This document shows positions 43,740 through 51,497 of a stretch of 64,000 bases of DNA, one piece after another (positions within the stretch are counted from its first letter, which is position 1; every line of letters starts with the position of its first letter). A program made the translations under genes and the position numbers. The stretch is taken from NCBI GenBank assembly GCA_041649635.1, contig JBAZMV010000003.1:62001-126000 (forward strand), written 5' to 3'. Below the pieces are notes generated by a model. That model was given only the letters and a program-made list of their open reading frames with translations. It was not told the origin of the DNA and ran no database searches. This DNA is from Dehalococcoidia bacterium. Its GTDB lineage: Bacteria > Chloroflexota > Dehalococcoidia > E44-bin15.

Positions 43740-45320
43740 ATGCCAAAACAGATAACTCAGAACACCTTATTCTACGGGGATAATCTTCCGATACTGCGCG
43801 AGCACATTCCTTCCGAGAGCGTTGACCTGATCTACCTCGATCCGCCGTTCAACTCCAGCCGTTCTTACAACGTGCTCTTTGCCGATGAGAGCGGAAAGGA
43901 ATCCGATGCGCAGATAACCGCCTTTGAGGATACCTGGCACTGGGATCAGTACGCGGCTCACACCTACCACGACTTAATTCAGAACGGCCCGCTCGATGTG
44001 GTCAAGATGATTGGCTCCCTGCATGATTTTATTGGCGAGAACCAGATGACGGCCTATCTGGTGATGATGGCGGTGAGGTTAGTTGAGCTTCACCGCGTCC
44101 TCAAGCCGACGGGCAGTTTATATCTGCATTGCGACCCGACCGCCAGCCACTATCTCAAGATTGTGCTGGATACAATTTTCGGGCCTGCTAATTTTAGAAA
44201 TGAGCTCATTTGGAAACGAGCAACTTCTGGAAGCAGCAAGTCTATAGCAAAAAGATTTGGTTCGGATCATGATGTTATCTTATATTATGTCAGAAGTGAA
44301 AAAGCTGGTTTCAATAAAGTATTTCTTCCTTACCCTGAAGAAGAAATTCAAAAAAGATTTCGCCGTTCGGATGAACGAGGACGGTACAAAGATGCCGAAT
44401 TAGCAACCTATTCGGAAGAGAAATTAGAAGAATTAAAGAGAGAGAATCGATTAATTACTAATGAGAGTGGGAAACTAAGATATAAGATTTATCTCGAAGA
44501 TATTCAAGGTGTACTAGCTGACGACGTTTGGAATGACATACCTCCTATTAATTCTCAAGCCGCCGAACGTCTCGGTTACCCGACGCAGAAACCTCTGACG
44601 CTCCTCGAACGTATCATCCAAGCCAGCAGCAACCCCGGTGATTGGGTTCTCGACCCGTTTTGCGGCTGCGGCACGGCTATCGCCGCCGCACAGAAGCTGG
44701 AACGACACTGGATTGGAATAGACGTCACTCACCTTGCTATCGCATTGCAGAAATACCGCCTCCACGACACTTTCCACATCACCGCTGGCAAAGATTATCA
44801 GGTCATTGGCGAGCCCTGCGATGAAAGCTCTGCCGCTCAATTAGCCAAGGATGACCGCTACCAGTTCCAGTGGTGGGCGCTGTCGCTGGTGGGGGCCAAG
44901 CCGCTGGGCGGGGAGGGGGACAGCAAGACCGGCAAGAAGGGCAAAGACAGGGGCATCGACGGCATCATTAACTTCGTTGAAGCCAAGGGCAAGCCACAGA
45001 GAGTCATGGTTCAAGTTAAGAGCGGCCACGTAAACAGCGGCCTCATCCGCGACCTGAGAGGCACCGTGGAGCGCGAGGACGCGGCCATCGGCGTATTCAT
45101 CACGCTGGAGCCTGCTACCAAAGACATGGAGAAAGAGACTTTAGCGGCGGGCTATTATACCTCCGAACTCTGGCAAAAGGACTATCAGCGCATCCAGATA
45201 TTAACCATATCTCAACTACTCGCTGGCGCTGAGATTCAAATGCCCGCGGCGCACGGCACGTTCAAGCAGGCGCAACGCGTGCGCAAAGCTGAAGGCTCGC
45301 AACCGGGGATGGAAATATAA
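43740..45320 (+). CDS. DNA methyltransferase fused to a Mrr-like nuclease domain
   Basis: A 526-residue protein. The methyltransferase part has DPPF (34-37) near the N-terminus and the SAM motif LDPFCGCGT near 303-311, the beta-class order of N4/N6 DNA methyltransferases. The C-terminal part (about 385-500) has GIDGI (near 404) and VQVKSG (near 423), the spaced D and Q-x-K residues of Mrr-like PD-(D/E)XK nucleases. Restriction and modification could thus reside in one chain. The central target-recognition region (about 44190-44560) is markedly AT-rich compared with both ends, suggesting a swapped specificity segment. Confidence 0.82.
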   Translation: MPKQITQNTLFYGDNLPILREHIPSESVDLIYLDPPFNSSRSYNVLFADESGKESDAQITAFEDTWHWDQYAAHTYHDLIQNGPLDVVKMIGSLHDFIGENQMTAYLVMMAVRLVELHRVLKPTGSLYLHCDPTASHYLKIVLDTIFGPANFRNELIWKRATSGSSKSIAKRFGSDHDVILYYVRSEKAGFNKVFLPYPEEEIQKRFRRSDERGRYKDAELATYSEEKLEELKRENRLITNESGKLRYKIYLEDIQGVLADDVWNDIPPINSQAAERLGYPTQKPLTLLERIIQASSNPGDWVLDPFCGCGTAIAAAQKLERHWIGIDVTHLAIALQKYRLHDTFHITAGKDYQVIGEPCDESSAAQLAKDDRYQFQWWALSLVGAKPLGGEGDSKTGKKGKDRGIDGIINFVEAKGKPQRVMVQVKSGHVNSGLIRDLRGTVEREDAAIGVFITLEPATKDMEKETLAAGYYTSELWQKDYQRIQILTISQLLAGAEIQMPAAHGTFKQAQRVRKAEGSQPGMEI

Positions 45321-45330
45321 ATTGCCCCCT

Positions 45331-45389
45331 GTAGGGGCAACCCCCCGTGGTTGCCCGTGAAAGGGCAGGCACAGGGGCCTGCCCCTACG
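45331..45389. repeat. R1 repeat after the methyltransferase gene
   Basis: GTAGGGGCAACCCC facing GGTTGCCC, then GGGCAGGCACAGGGGCCTGC and CCCCTAC, are two R1 palindromes back to back, immediately downstream of the stop codon. Confidence 0.75.
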
Positions 45390-45418
45390 TGAATCGCCCT
45401 TTCTAGATTGCCGTTGCT

Positions 45419-45493
45419 TGGTAGCGAGAGGTGGATTCAAACCAACGACCTTATGGTTAAGATTCCGACGAGAAGTCAGTGCTCTATCCCGCA
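45419..45493 (-). pseudogene. decayed initiator-tRNA (tRNA-fMet-like) remnant
   Basis: Read on the minus strand, 75 bases align end to end with bacterial tRNA-fMet. The acceptor stem TGCGGGA/TCTCGCT pairs except at position 1-72, the mismatch typical of initiators. GAGC opens the D arm, CTCGTCGG leads into the anticodon arm, AGGTC forms the variable loop, a T arm with TTTGAAT follows, and ACCA ends it. The anticodon reads CTT instead of CAT, at least three anticodon-stem pairs are lost, and the D-loop GG is gone. It is therefore almost certainly non-functional as an initiator. Confidence 0.7.
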
Positions 45494-45601
45494 TCGTAAT
45501 AGAGATTGCCACGTCACTGCGTTCCTCGCAATGACAGTTTGATTTGCACCTCCCCTCCCAATAATGTTATATTCCCCTCGGCTTTATCGTTAAGGAGAAC
45601 C

Positions 45602-46039
45602 ATGGACTCCCTGTATTTTGAAGATATACATGTCGGAGAAAAGATAATCGTCGGCACGCATAAGACGGACAAAGAGGGCATGATCGAGTTCGCAAAGTGC
45701 TGGGACCCGCAGGTGTTCCATTTAGACGAGAAGGAAGCGGCGCACCACAACGGCCTCATCGCCTCCTCAAACTACACCATGTGCGTGGTAACAAAGGTCA
45801 TCGGACTGAACCTGCACATCAAAACCTACGGCGTCATGGAATACAACCAGATAAAGGTGCACGCGCCCGTGCGGCCGGGGGATGTGCTCACGGTGAGCAT
45901 GGAGTGGGTGGAGAAGCGCGCATCGCGCAGCAAACCCGACCGGGGGGTGGTGCTCTCGCAGATAGAGGTCAGGAATCAGCACGACAAGCCGGTGCTGAGC
46001 TACATCGCATCGATAATGATGATGAAACGTCCCGAGTAA
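45602..46039 (+). CDS. MaoC-like hot-dog-fold dehydratase
   Basis: A 145-residue single hot-dog domain of the MaoC/enoyl-CoA hydratase-2 type. Expected features include the start FEDIHVGEKI, a WDPQVFHLDEKEA segment in place of the canonical D-x4-H loop, and strands ending in SYIASIMMM. Relatives hydrate or dehydrate acyl-CoAs. The ATG at 45602 follows AAGGAGAA; a longer reading upstream would enter the tRNA remnant region. A hairpin GGGCGTAT facing ATACGCCC directly follows the stop and could terminate it. Confidence 0.82.
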   Translation: MDSLYFEDIHVGEKIIVGTHKTDKEGMIEFAKCWDPQVFHLDEKEAAHHNGLIASSNYTMCVVTKVIGLNLHIKTYGVMEYNQIKVHAPVRPGDVLTVSMEWVEKRASRSKPDRGVVLSQIEVRNQHDKPVLSYIASIMMMKRPE

Positions 46040-46196
46040 GGGCGTATGGCCATACGCCCCTACGCAACGACGACGAGAGGTACAGGAGAGCACTCTCCTG
46101 ACGGGGTTTTAGGGGTGTCCCCTTAATTATTGTCTTGTAGGGGCGAACCCCTGTGTTCGCCCTGTCTCGAAGTTCAAGGGGGATAAAGGGGGTTCA
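46040..46196. repeat. R1/R2 repeat block before the helicase gene
   Basis: GGGCGTATGGCCATACGCCC, an R2 unit (GGAGAGCACTCTCC, CGGGGTTTTAGGGGTGTCCC) and an R1 unit (GTAGGGGCGAACC facing GTTCGCCC) follow each other. The last 97 bases before the helicase gene show only its ribosome site. Confidence 0.7.
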
Positions 46197-46292
46197 AATC
46201 AACACTATGAGCTCACCCCATACCCATTTCCTGCAATTAGAGTATAATAGCCTTGAAAATATCGACATATCACCGGAAGGAAACACGTAGTA

Positions 46293-47963
46293 TTGTTTCG
46301 CAAACTCATCAAGGCGGCACAGGATAAGCTGTCCGGAAACAAAAATAAACAGGCACCGGCACCACCCCCTCCGCCGCAGGCCGAAATAAAGCCCCCGCCG
46401 CACAGGCCGTCGTCTCCGACGCCTAAAAAGACCGCTTCGGACAAACAAACCCAACCGCCTCAGCAAACCGAACGCCCTCCTTACAAACAGGGGGAATATC
46501 GCCCGCGACGCAGGCGCAAGCGCCCGGCCTCCAAGAACAAATCGACAACCTCTCCTTCGCCCGCAACGGAGCCCGCCGCAGCCGCCGGCAAGGCCGCGTG
46601 GAACCCGTCGGCGTTCAAGGTGGCCCCGGCCGAGGGCAAGATGCGTTTCCATGACCTGAATTTGCCTGACGAGATAATGCGCGGCATATTCGACGCGGGC
46701 TTCGAGTACTGCACGCCGATACAGGCCGCGATACTGCCCAAAACGCTGGCAGGAGAAGACGCATCGGGCAAGGCGCAGACCGGCACCGGCAAGACCGCCG
46801 CCTTCCTCATCACCATCCTGACTCGGCTCAAACTCAATCCCCCCACCGAGGAGCGCCACCGCGGCGTGCCGCGCGCCCTGATAATGGCCCCCACGCGTGA
46901 ACTGGCGCTGCAGATAACCAAGGAGGCCAACCTGATGGGGAAGCACTGCGGCTTCAAAGTCGTCGCCGTGTTCGGGGGACTGGGCTATCAGCAACAGAGA
47001 CAGATGCTGGCGGAGAACGTTATCGATATAGTGGTGGCCACACCGGGGCGGCTGCTTGATTTCAAGGATCAGGGCATAGTGCACCTGGGCAAGGTCGAGA
47101 TGCTGGTCATCGACGAAGCCGACGAGATGCTCAACATGGGCTTCATCCCCGATATCAGGAAGATAGTTAACAGCACCCCGCCCAAGACTAAGAGGCAGAC
47201 TATGTTCTTCGGCGCCACGCTCACGCCCGAGGTGACACGACTCTCATCGCAGTGGACGCACAACCCCATCACCGTAGAGATCGATCCCGAGCAGGTGGCT
47301 GTCGACTCCGTGGACCAGGTCTTGTATCTCGTCACCTCCAGGGAGCGTTTCACGGTGCTGTACAACATGATCGCTCAGCAGAACCTCGGGCGCGTCCTCG
47401 TCTTCTGCAACCGCCGCGACGAGGCCCGCAGGCTGGCGGACCGTCTCAGGGCTCACGGCATGGACAGCGCCCTTCTCTCCGGTGAAGTGGCGCAGAACAA
47501 GCGCATCAGCACGCTGGAGGGCTTCCGCAACGGCCGGATCAGGGTCATGGTCTCAACCGACGTGGCCGGGCGCGGCATACACATCGAAGATATCAGCCAC
47601 GTGTTCAACTACAACCTGCCGCTGGACGCCGAGGACTACGTGCACCGCATCGGGCGCACCGGTCGGGCCGGCAGTCTGGGCACATCGATCAGCTTCGCCA
47701 CCGAATACGAGTCATACATGATACCGAAGATAGAGGAGTTCCTGGGCAAGAAGCTGCACTGCGTGTACCCCGACGACGCGCTGCTGAAACCGCTGCCGTC
47801 CCCGTCGGCTCAAAGCAAGCCGTCCGACGCAACTCGCGATTCGTCCCAGCCGTACCCGCAGAAGCCGCGGCGCAGGCGCCCCCGCCGTAAGCCGGGATCG
47901 GCCGGCGGATCGAGCTATAATCAGCCGCCGCGCGCGACGCCGCCCGACGCGCCGAAGACATAG
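46293..47963 (+). CDS. DEAD-box RNA helicase
   Basis: A 556-residue ATP-dependent RNA helicase. A basic, Pro-rich N-terminal tail (about 1-110) precedes the core: PIQAAILP, motif I AQTGTGKTA, PTRELAL, TPGRLLD, DEAD at about 273-276, and C-terminal motifs RGIHIED and HRIGRTGRAG. Motif III, normally SAT, reads GAT, a change at a residue that couples ATP hydrolysis to unwinding. A second basic tail (about 500-556) is likely RNA-binding. It starts with TTG after GGAAGG with a long spacing, so the exact start is uncertain. Likely role: ribosome assembly or RNA turnover. Confidence 0.9.
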   Translation: MFRKLIKAAQDKLSGNKNKQAPAPPPPPQAEIKPPPHRPSSPTPKKTASDKQTQPPQQTERPPYKQGEYRPRRRRKRPASKNKSTTSPSPATEPAAAAGKAAWNPSAFKVAPAEGKMRFHDLNLPDEIMRGIFDAGFEYCTPIQAAILPKTLAGEDASGKAQTGTGKTAAFLITILTRLKLNPPTEERHRGVPRALIMAPTRELALQITKEANLMGKHCGFKVVAVFGGLGYQQQRQMLAENVIDIVVATPGRLLDFKDQGIVHLGKVEMLVIDEADEMLNMGFIPDIRKIVNSTPPKTKRQTMFFGATLTPEVTRLSSQWTHNPITVEIDPEQVAVDSVDQVLYLVTSRERFTVLYNMIAQQNLGRVLVFCNRRDEARRLADRLRAHGMDSALLSGEVAQNKRISTLEGFRNGRIRVMVSTDVAGRGIHIEDISHVFNYNLPLDAEDYVHRIGRTGRAGSLGTSISFATEYESYMIPKIEEFLGKKLHCVYPDDALLKPLPSPSAQSKPSDATRDSSQPYPQKPRRRRPRRKPGSAGGSSYNQPPRATPPDAPKT

Positions 47964-47987
47964 CACCTGCTCTGCCACACACCACGA

Positions 47988-48206
47988 TGAGATTGCCACG
48001 TCGTCCTTCCGCCTAATTTTATCGGGGAAGGACTTCTCGCAATGACATGCATGGGTGTAACCACATTCAACACCCCCTGCAGCTTTGTCGCTTCCCCCGC
48101 TCGATCGGCAAGGGAGTGCAGAGGGGCTTCCCTCTGCCGGGGTTCCAGGGGTGTCCCCTGTCCTTTTTTAATTTCCCCCAAGAGTGGGGGATAACAGGGG
48201 GTTGAA
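47988..48206. repeat. R3 and R2 repeats between helicase and OsmC genes
   Basis: An R3 unit (GAGATTGCCACGTCG facing CTCGCAATGAC, 47988-48045) and an R2 unit (GCAGAGGGGCTTCCCTCTGC, then CCCCCAAGAGTGGGGG, 48112-48206). The remainder of the 340-base gap shows only the OsmC ribosome site. Confidence 0.7.
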
Positions 48207-48303
48207 TCCTCCTCGACCCCCATTTGAAATCATCCGCGGAATAATGTATATTCCCTTAATATGCAAACGGCCGGGCTCACGCCGTTTTAGAACAGGAGAG
48301 GGA

Positions 48304-48693
48304 ATGATTGTTTGCAAAAGCGACGCGAAGAAGTACAGGGCTACGATATCGAACGAAAAGGACGAGATGACCTACGAAGCCCCCGCGGAGAAAGGCGGCA
48401 AGGAATCGGGGTTCACCCCTACCGAGATGCTGGAAGCCGCGCTTGCCGCCGATATGAATGTAGCGATACGCACTTATGCCGACAAGACGGGGTTTCCTCT
48501 CGACAACGTGACGACCTATGTCAGCGTCGATAAGAGCACCACATCGGAGGTCACCATAAAATATTCGGTCAAGCTTGAAGGCGACGATCTCAACAGTCAG
48601 CAGAAGAAGCTACTGCTGCAATCGGGGCTGCAGACCCCGGTGCGCAACACGCTGTCCAAGAGGATATCGGTGATTTACTCAAGCAGGATTTAA
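48304..48693 (+). CDS. OsmC-family protein
   Basis: A 129-residue OsmC/Ohr-like protein. Typical features are the FTPTEMLEAALAADMN segment and the central strand VTTYVSVDKST followed by a C-terminal YSVKLEG. The usual redox cysteine pair of peroxide-reducing OsmC proteins is missing (only C4 is present). It may therefore belong to a non-catalytic subgroup. The ATG at 48304 follows GGAGAGGG. It stands convergent to the three-Cys array that ends at 48698, only four bases away. Confidence 0.75.
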   Translation: MIVCKSDAKKYRATISNEKDEMTYEAPAEKGGKESGFTPTEMLEAALAADMNVAIRTYADKTGFPLDNVTTYVSVDKSTTSEVTIKYSVKLEGDDLNSQQKKLLLQSGLQTPVRNTLSKRISVIYSSRI

Positions 48694-48697
48694 CGGC

Positions 48698-49255
48698 TTA
48701 CTCCTCCAGCACGAACTCCCACTGGCAGCAGATATTGCTTCCCCTCTTGCGCGGCGGCAGTTTCAGCGCATTGACTTTAATCTTCGGATTGAAATACTCG
48801 GCCGTCAGCTCGAACAGCCGGCGCTCCAGCTTGTGGCATATGGTATCCCAGCGCTCGGTGCCCTCCTTCTCCAGGTGCAGGAGCGTCTGGCAGTCGCGGT
48901 AGGTGATAATGGCGCGATTCTTCTCCGGTATCTCGAAGGTGCGGTTGTGCACCCACATCCACGGCGTGGCCTGCATGGCCTTTACCATGGTCTCGACATC
49001 GTTTCCCTGAATGTTCAGCGCCTTGCACACTGTATCGAGCTCGTAGTTGATGAACTTCTCCCATATCTCGGTGTCGCACTCGAAGGCCAAATCGTTGCCG
49101 CGTTTCTTCATAACGGTCACGTACCACGTGGCGTCCAGACGGCGCAGGTAGTGCGAATTCTCCTTCAATATGTTGAGCAGCGCATCGCGCGACAGTTTTT
49201 CATGGCTGAAATCGGGCTGGAAAGGCCCGCTGTAATCGGGCAGGAACTTGGTCAT
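48698..49255 (-). CDS. three-Cys family protein, array member 5 (last)
   Basis: A 185-residue member: DYSGPF (7-12), DATWY (41-45), C122, C140 and C176-C177-x-W-E, with NPKIKV (156-161). It is most similar to array member 4; the two share long identical stretches in their first 75 residues. Its ATG overlaps the stop of the preceding gene as ATGA. It is the last gene of the five-member array and converges with the OsmC gene. Function unknown. Confidence 0.8.
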   Translation of the reverse strand: MTKFLPDYSGPFQPDFSHEKLSRDALLNILKENSHYLRRLDATWYVTVMKKRGNDLAFECDTEIWEKFINYELDTVCKALNIQGNDVETMVKAMQATPWMWVHNRTFEIPEKNRAIITYRDCQTLLHLEKEGTERWDTICHKLERRLFELTAEYFNPKIKVNALKLPPRKRGSNICCQWEFVLEE

Positions 49256-49815
49256 ATCTTCTCCTCTAGTCTGAACTCCCAGCGGCAGCAGACATCGCTG
49301 CCCTTTTCGCGGGGCGGCAACTGGAGGGGGATCACACTTATCCTCGGATTAAAATAATCGGCCGTCAGTTGGAACAGCCTGGGCTCCAGCACATGGCATA
49401 TCTGCCTGTAGCGGTGAGTGCCCTCTTTCTCCAGATTGAGCAGGGTGCGGCAGTTGCGATAGGTGATGACGGCGCAGTTCTTATCCCTGAGTTCGAAGGT
49501 ACGGTTATGCATCCTCATCCACGGCGTGGACTGAATAGCTTTGATCACCGTCTCGACATCATTGCCGCGAATATCGAGCGTCCGGCACAGGACGTCGAGC
49601 TCATAATTGATGAACCTCTCCCATATCTCGGCATCGCACTCGAAGGCCAGCTCGTTGCCGCGCTTCTTCATTACAGTTGCGTACCAGGTAGCATCCAGCC
49701 GTCGCAGATAGACAGAGTTGGCCTTCAGTATCCTGAGCAACGCCTCCCGGCTCAGCTTCTCGTGGCTGAAGTCGGGCTGGAACGGCCCGCTGTAATCGTT
49801 CAGAAATTCTGTCAT
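49252..49815 (-). CDS. three-Cys family protein, array member 4
   Basis: A 187-residue member with DYSGPF (7-12), DATWY (41-45), C122, C140, C176-C177-x-W-E and NPRISV (156-161). It has ATGA overlaps with the genes on both sides, so its translation should depend on its neighbours and give roughly matched amounts. It is the closest relative of array member 5, indicating a recent local duplication. Function unknown. Confidence 0.8.
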   Translation of the reverse strand: MTEFLNDYSGPFQPDFSHEKLSREALLRILKANSVYLRRLDATWYATVMKKRGNELAFECDAEIWERFINYELDVLCRTLDIRGNDVETVIKAIQSTPWMRMHNRTFELRDKNCAVITYRNCRTLLNLEKEGTHRYRQICHVLEPRLFQLTADYFNPRISVIPLQLPPREKGSDVCCRWEFRLEEKI

Positions 49816-50375
49816 TTCTTCCTGTCGACCTTGAATTCCCAGCGGCAGCAGATATCGTCCGGGCCGCTGCGCGGGGGCAGCTTGAGGGCGGTTACTTTCA
49901 TTTCCGGATTATAGAAATGCGCCATCTTCATGAATATCTTCATCTCCAGATCGACGCATATCTTCTGCTCGCGCCCGGCGCCCTCCTTCTCCAGCGCGAA
50001 CAGAGTAGGGCATGAATTATAGGTAATTACCAGGTGGTCGCGGCTCTTCAGATCGATGTCGCATTTGTACATCCAGAACCACGGGCTCGCCTGGAACACC
50101 TTGGCCACGGCCACGGCGTCGTCCCCTTTGATGTTGAGCAGATCCCTGGCGATCTTCAGCTCGTGCAGCACCAGCCGCTCCCACACCTCGCTGTCGCAGG
50201 CGAAGGCCGTGTCGTTGCCGCAGCGATTCATCAGAGAGAGGTACCAGTGGCCGTCCAGCCGCCGGATGTAGTCCGAATACGTATGCAGCAATTCGACGAG
50301 GCCTTCTTTTGACAACCGACCGTGATCAAAGGAAGAATCGAAGTCCCCACTGTAATCGTACAGAGATTTTGTCAT
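49812..50375 (-). CDS. three-Cys family protein, array member 3
   Basis: A 187-residue member of the sub-type with YSGDFD instead of YSGPF at residues 8-13. It has DGHWY (41-45), C122, C140, C176-C177-x-W-E and NPEMKV (156-161). The start at 50375 is set by the ATGA overlap with the upstream gene and by alignment; a longer open frame upstream overlaps member 2 and is spurious. It also has cysteines at 52, 60 and 105 that are not conserved in all copies. Confidence 0.8.
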   Translation of the reverse strand: MTKSLYDYSGDFDSSFDHGRLSKEGLVELLHTYSDYIRRLDGHWYLSLMNRCGNDTAFACDSEVWERLVLHELKIARDLLNIKGDDAVAVAKVFQASPWFWMYKCDIDLKSRDHLVITYNSCPTLFALEKEGAGREQKICVDLEMKIFMKMAHFYNPEMKVTALKLPPRSGPDDICCRWEFKVDRKK

Positions 50376-50935
50376 TTGCTCCCCTCGATCCTGAACTCCC
50401 ACTTGCAGCAAAAGTCGGCGACCTCCTTGCGCGGCGGCACCTGCACCGGCACCACCGCGATGCGCGGATTGAAATGGTGCGCTATGGTCTCGAACAGGTC
50501 CTGCTCCAGCTCGCGGCATATCCTCCCCTCGCGCCCCAGCCCCTCCTTCTCCAACGCCAGCAGCGTAGGACATTTGACGAACGTGACGACCAATCGGTCG
50601 CTGCCCGCAAGCTCCAGCCTGTAATCGAAGGTCCAGAACCACGGGCTCACCTGGAAATATTTTGCGATCGACGATACCCCGTCCCCGCGTATATTCATCA
50701 TCTCGGACGCGATCTTCAACTCGAACTTCATGAGCCTTTTCCAGACATCGATGTCGCAATCGTAGGCGACGTCGTCGCCGCATCTGTTCATCGCCGACAG
50801 GTACCAGTGGCCGTCCAGCTTGCGGATGTAGTTCGCATTCGCGGCCAGCAGGCCGACCAGGCCTTCCCTCGATATCTTGCCGTAATCGAACGAAGGATCG
50901 AAGTCGCCGCTGTAATCGTATAAAGGCTTGGTCAT
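50372..50935 (-). CDS. three-Cys family protein, array member 2
   Basis: A 187-residue member of the YSGDFD sub-type, closest to member 3. It has DGHWY (41-45), C122, C140, C176-C177-x-W-E and NPRIAV (156-161). The start at 50935 is fixed by the ATGA overlap with member 1. Members 2 and 3 also share FQ-x-SPWFW at 94-101, an aromatic patch that could line a ligand pocket (inference). Confidence 0.8.
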   Translation of the reverse strand: MTKPLYDYSGDFDPSFDYGKISREGLVGLLAANANYIRKLDGHWYLSAMNRCGDDVAYDCDIDVWKRLMKFELKIASEMMNIRGDGVSSIAKYFQVSPWFWTFDYRLELAGSDRLVVTFVKCPTLLALEKEGLGREGRICRELEQDLFETIAHHFNPRIAVVPVQVPPRKEVADFCCKWEFRIEGSK

Positions 50936-51492
50936 TTCGAACGCTCCAGTTTCAGTTCCCACTGGCAACTGATATCGCTGCCCGGCTCCTGGGGCGGCAG
51001 CTTCAGCGGCGTGACAGCGATATCCGGATTGAACACGTGCGCCTTAACCTCCATTAGCCTTCGTTCGAGCTGGTGGCATATCAGCTTCTCGCGCCCAAGC
51101 CCCTCCTTCATCAGCGACTTGAGCGTGGGGCAGTTAAGGAAACTTATTACGGCAACGTTATCGCCCTTCAGTTCCGCCTTAATATCGTACATCAGCGACC
51201 ACGGGCTGGCCTGTAACGATTTAGCTACGGCATCAACGCCGTCGCCCTTGATATTGAGCATCTTTCGCGTGAGTTCCATGGTGTACGCGCCGAGCTTCTC
51301 CCATATATCGCTGTCCAGCTTGAAGGCCAGATCGTTGCCGCACTCTTTCATGACGGCGAGATACCAGTAGCCGTCTATCATGCGTATGTAGTCCGAGCTT
51401 GCCTTGAGCATCTTGTGCATCGCATCCTTCGACAGCTTATCGTAGCTAAAATCGGGATCGAAATCTCCATTGTAATCATTAAGTTCGACCAT
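50932..51492 (-). CDS. three-Cys family protein, array member 1 (first)
   Basis: A 186-residue member with DYNGDFD (6-12), DGYWY (40-44), C121, C139 and C176-x-W-E (preceded by Ser rather than Cys), and NPDIAV (155-160). The ATG at 51492 lies five bases after the stop of the LysE-type exporter gene, with GGGGGT upstream, so the array is transcribed from the exporter promoter. It is the most divergent array member. Confidence 0.8.
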   Translation of the reverse strand: MVELNDYNGDFDPDFSYDKLSKDAMHKMLKASSDYIRMIDGYWYLAVMKECGNDLAFKLDSDIWEKLGAYTMELTRKMLNIKGDGVDAVAKSLQASPWSLMYDIKAELKGDNVAVISFLNCPTLKSLMKEGLGREKLICHQLERRLMEVKAHVFNPDIAVTPLKLPPQEPGSDISCQWELKLERSK

Positions 51493-51497
51493 ATCTC

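Noticed and set aside
45419..45493. Functional tRNA gene
   Set aside because: At least three anticodon-stem pairs and the conserved D-loop guanines are lost, so it is listed as a remnant.
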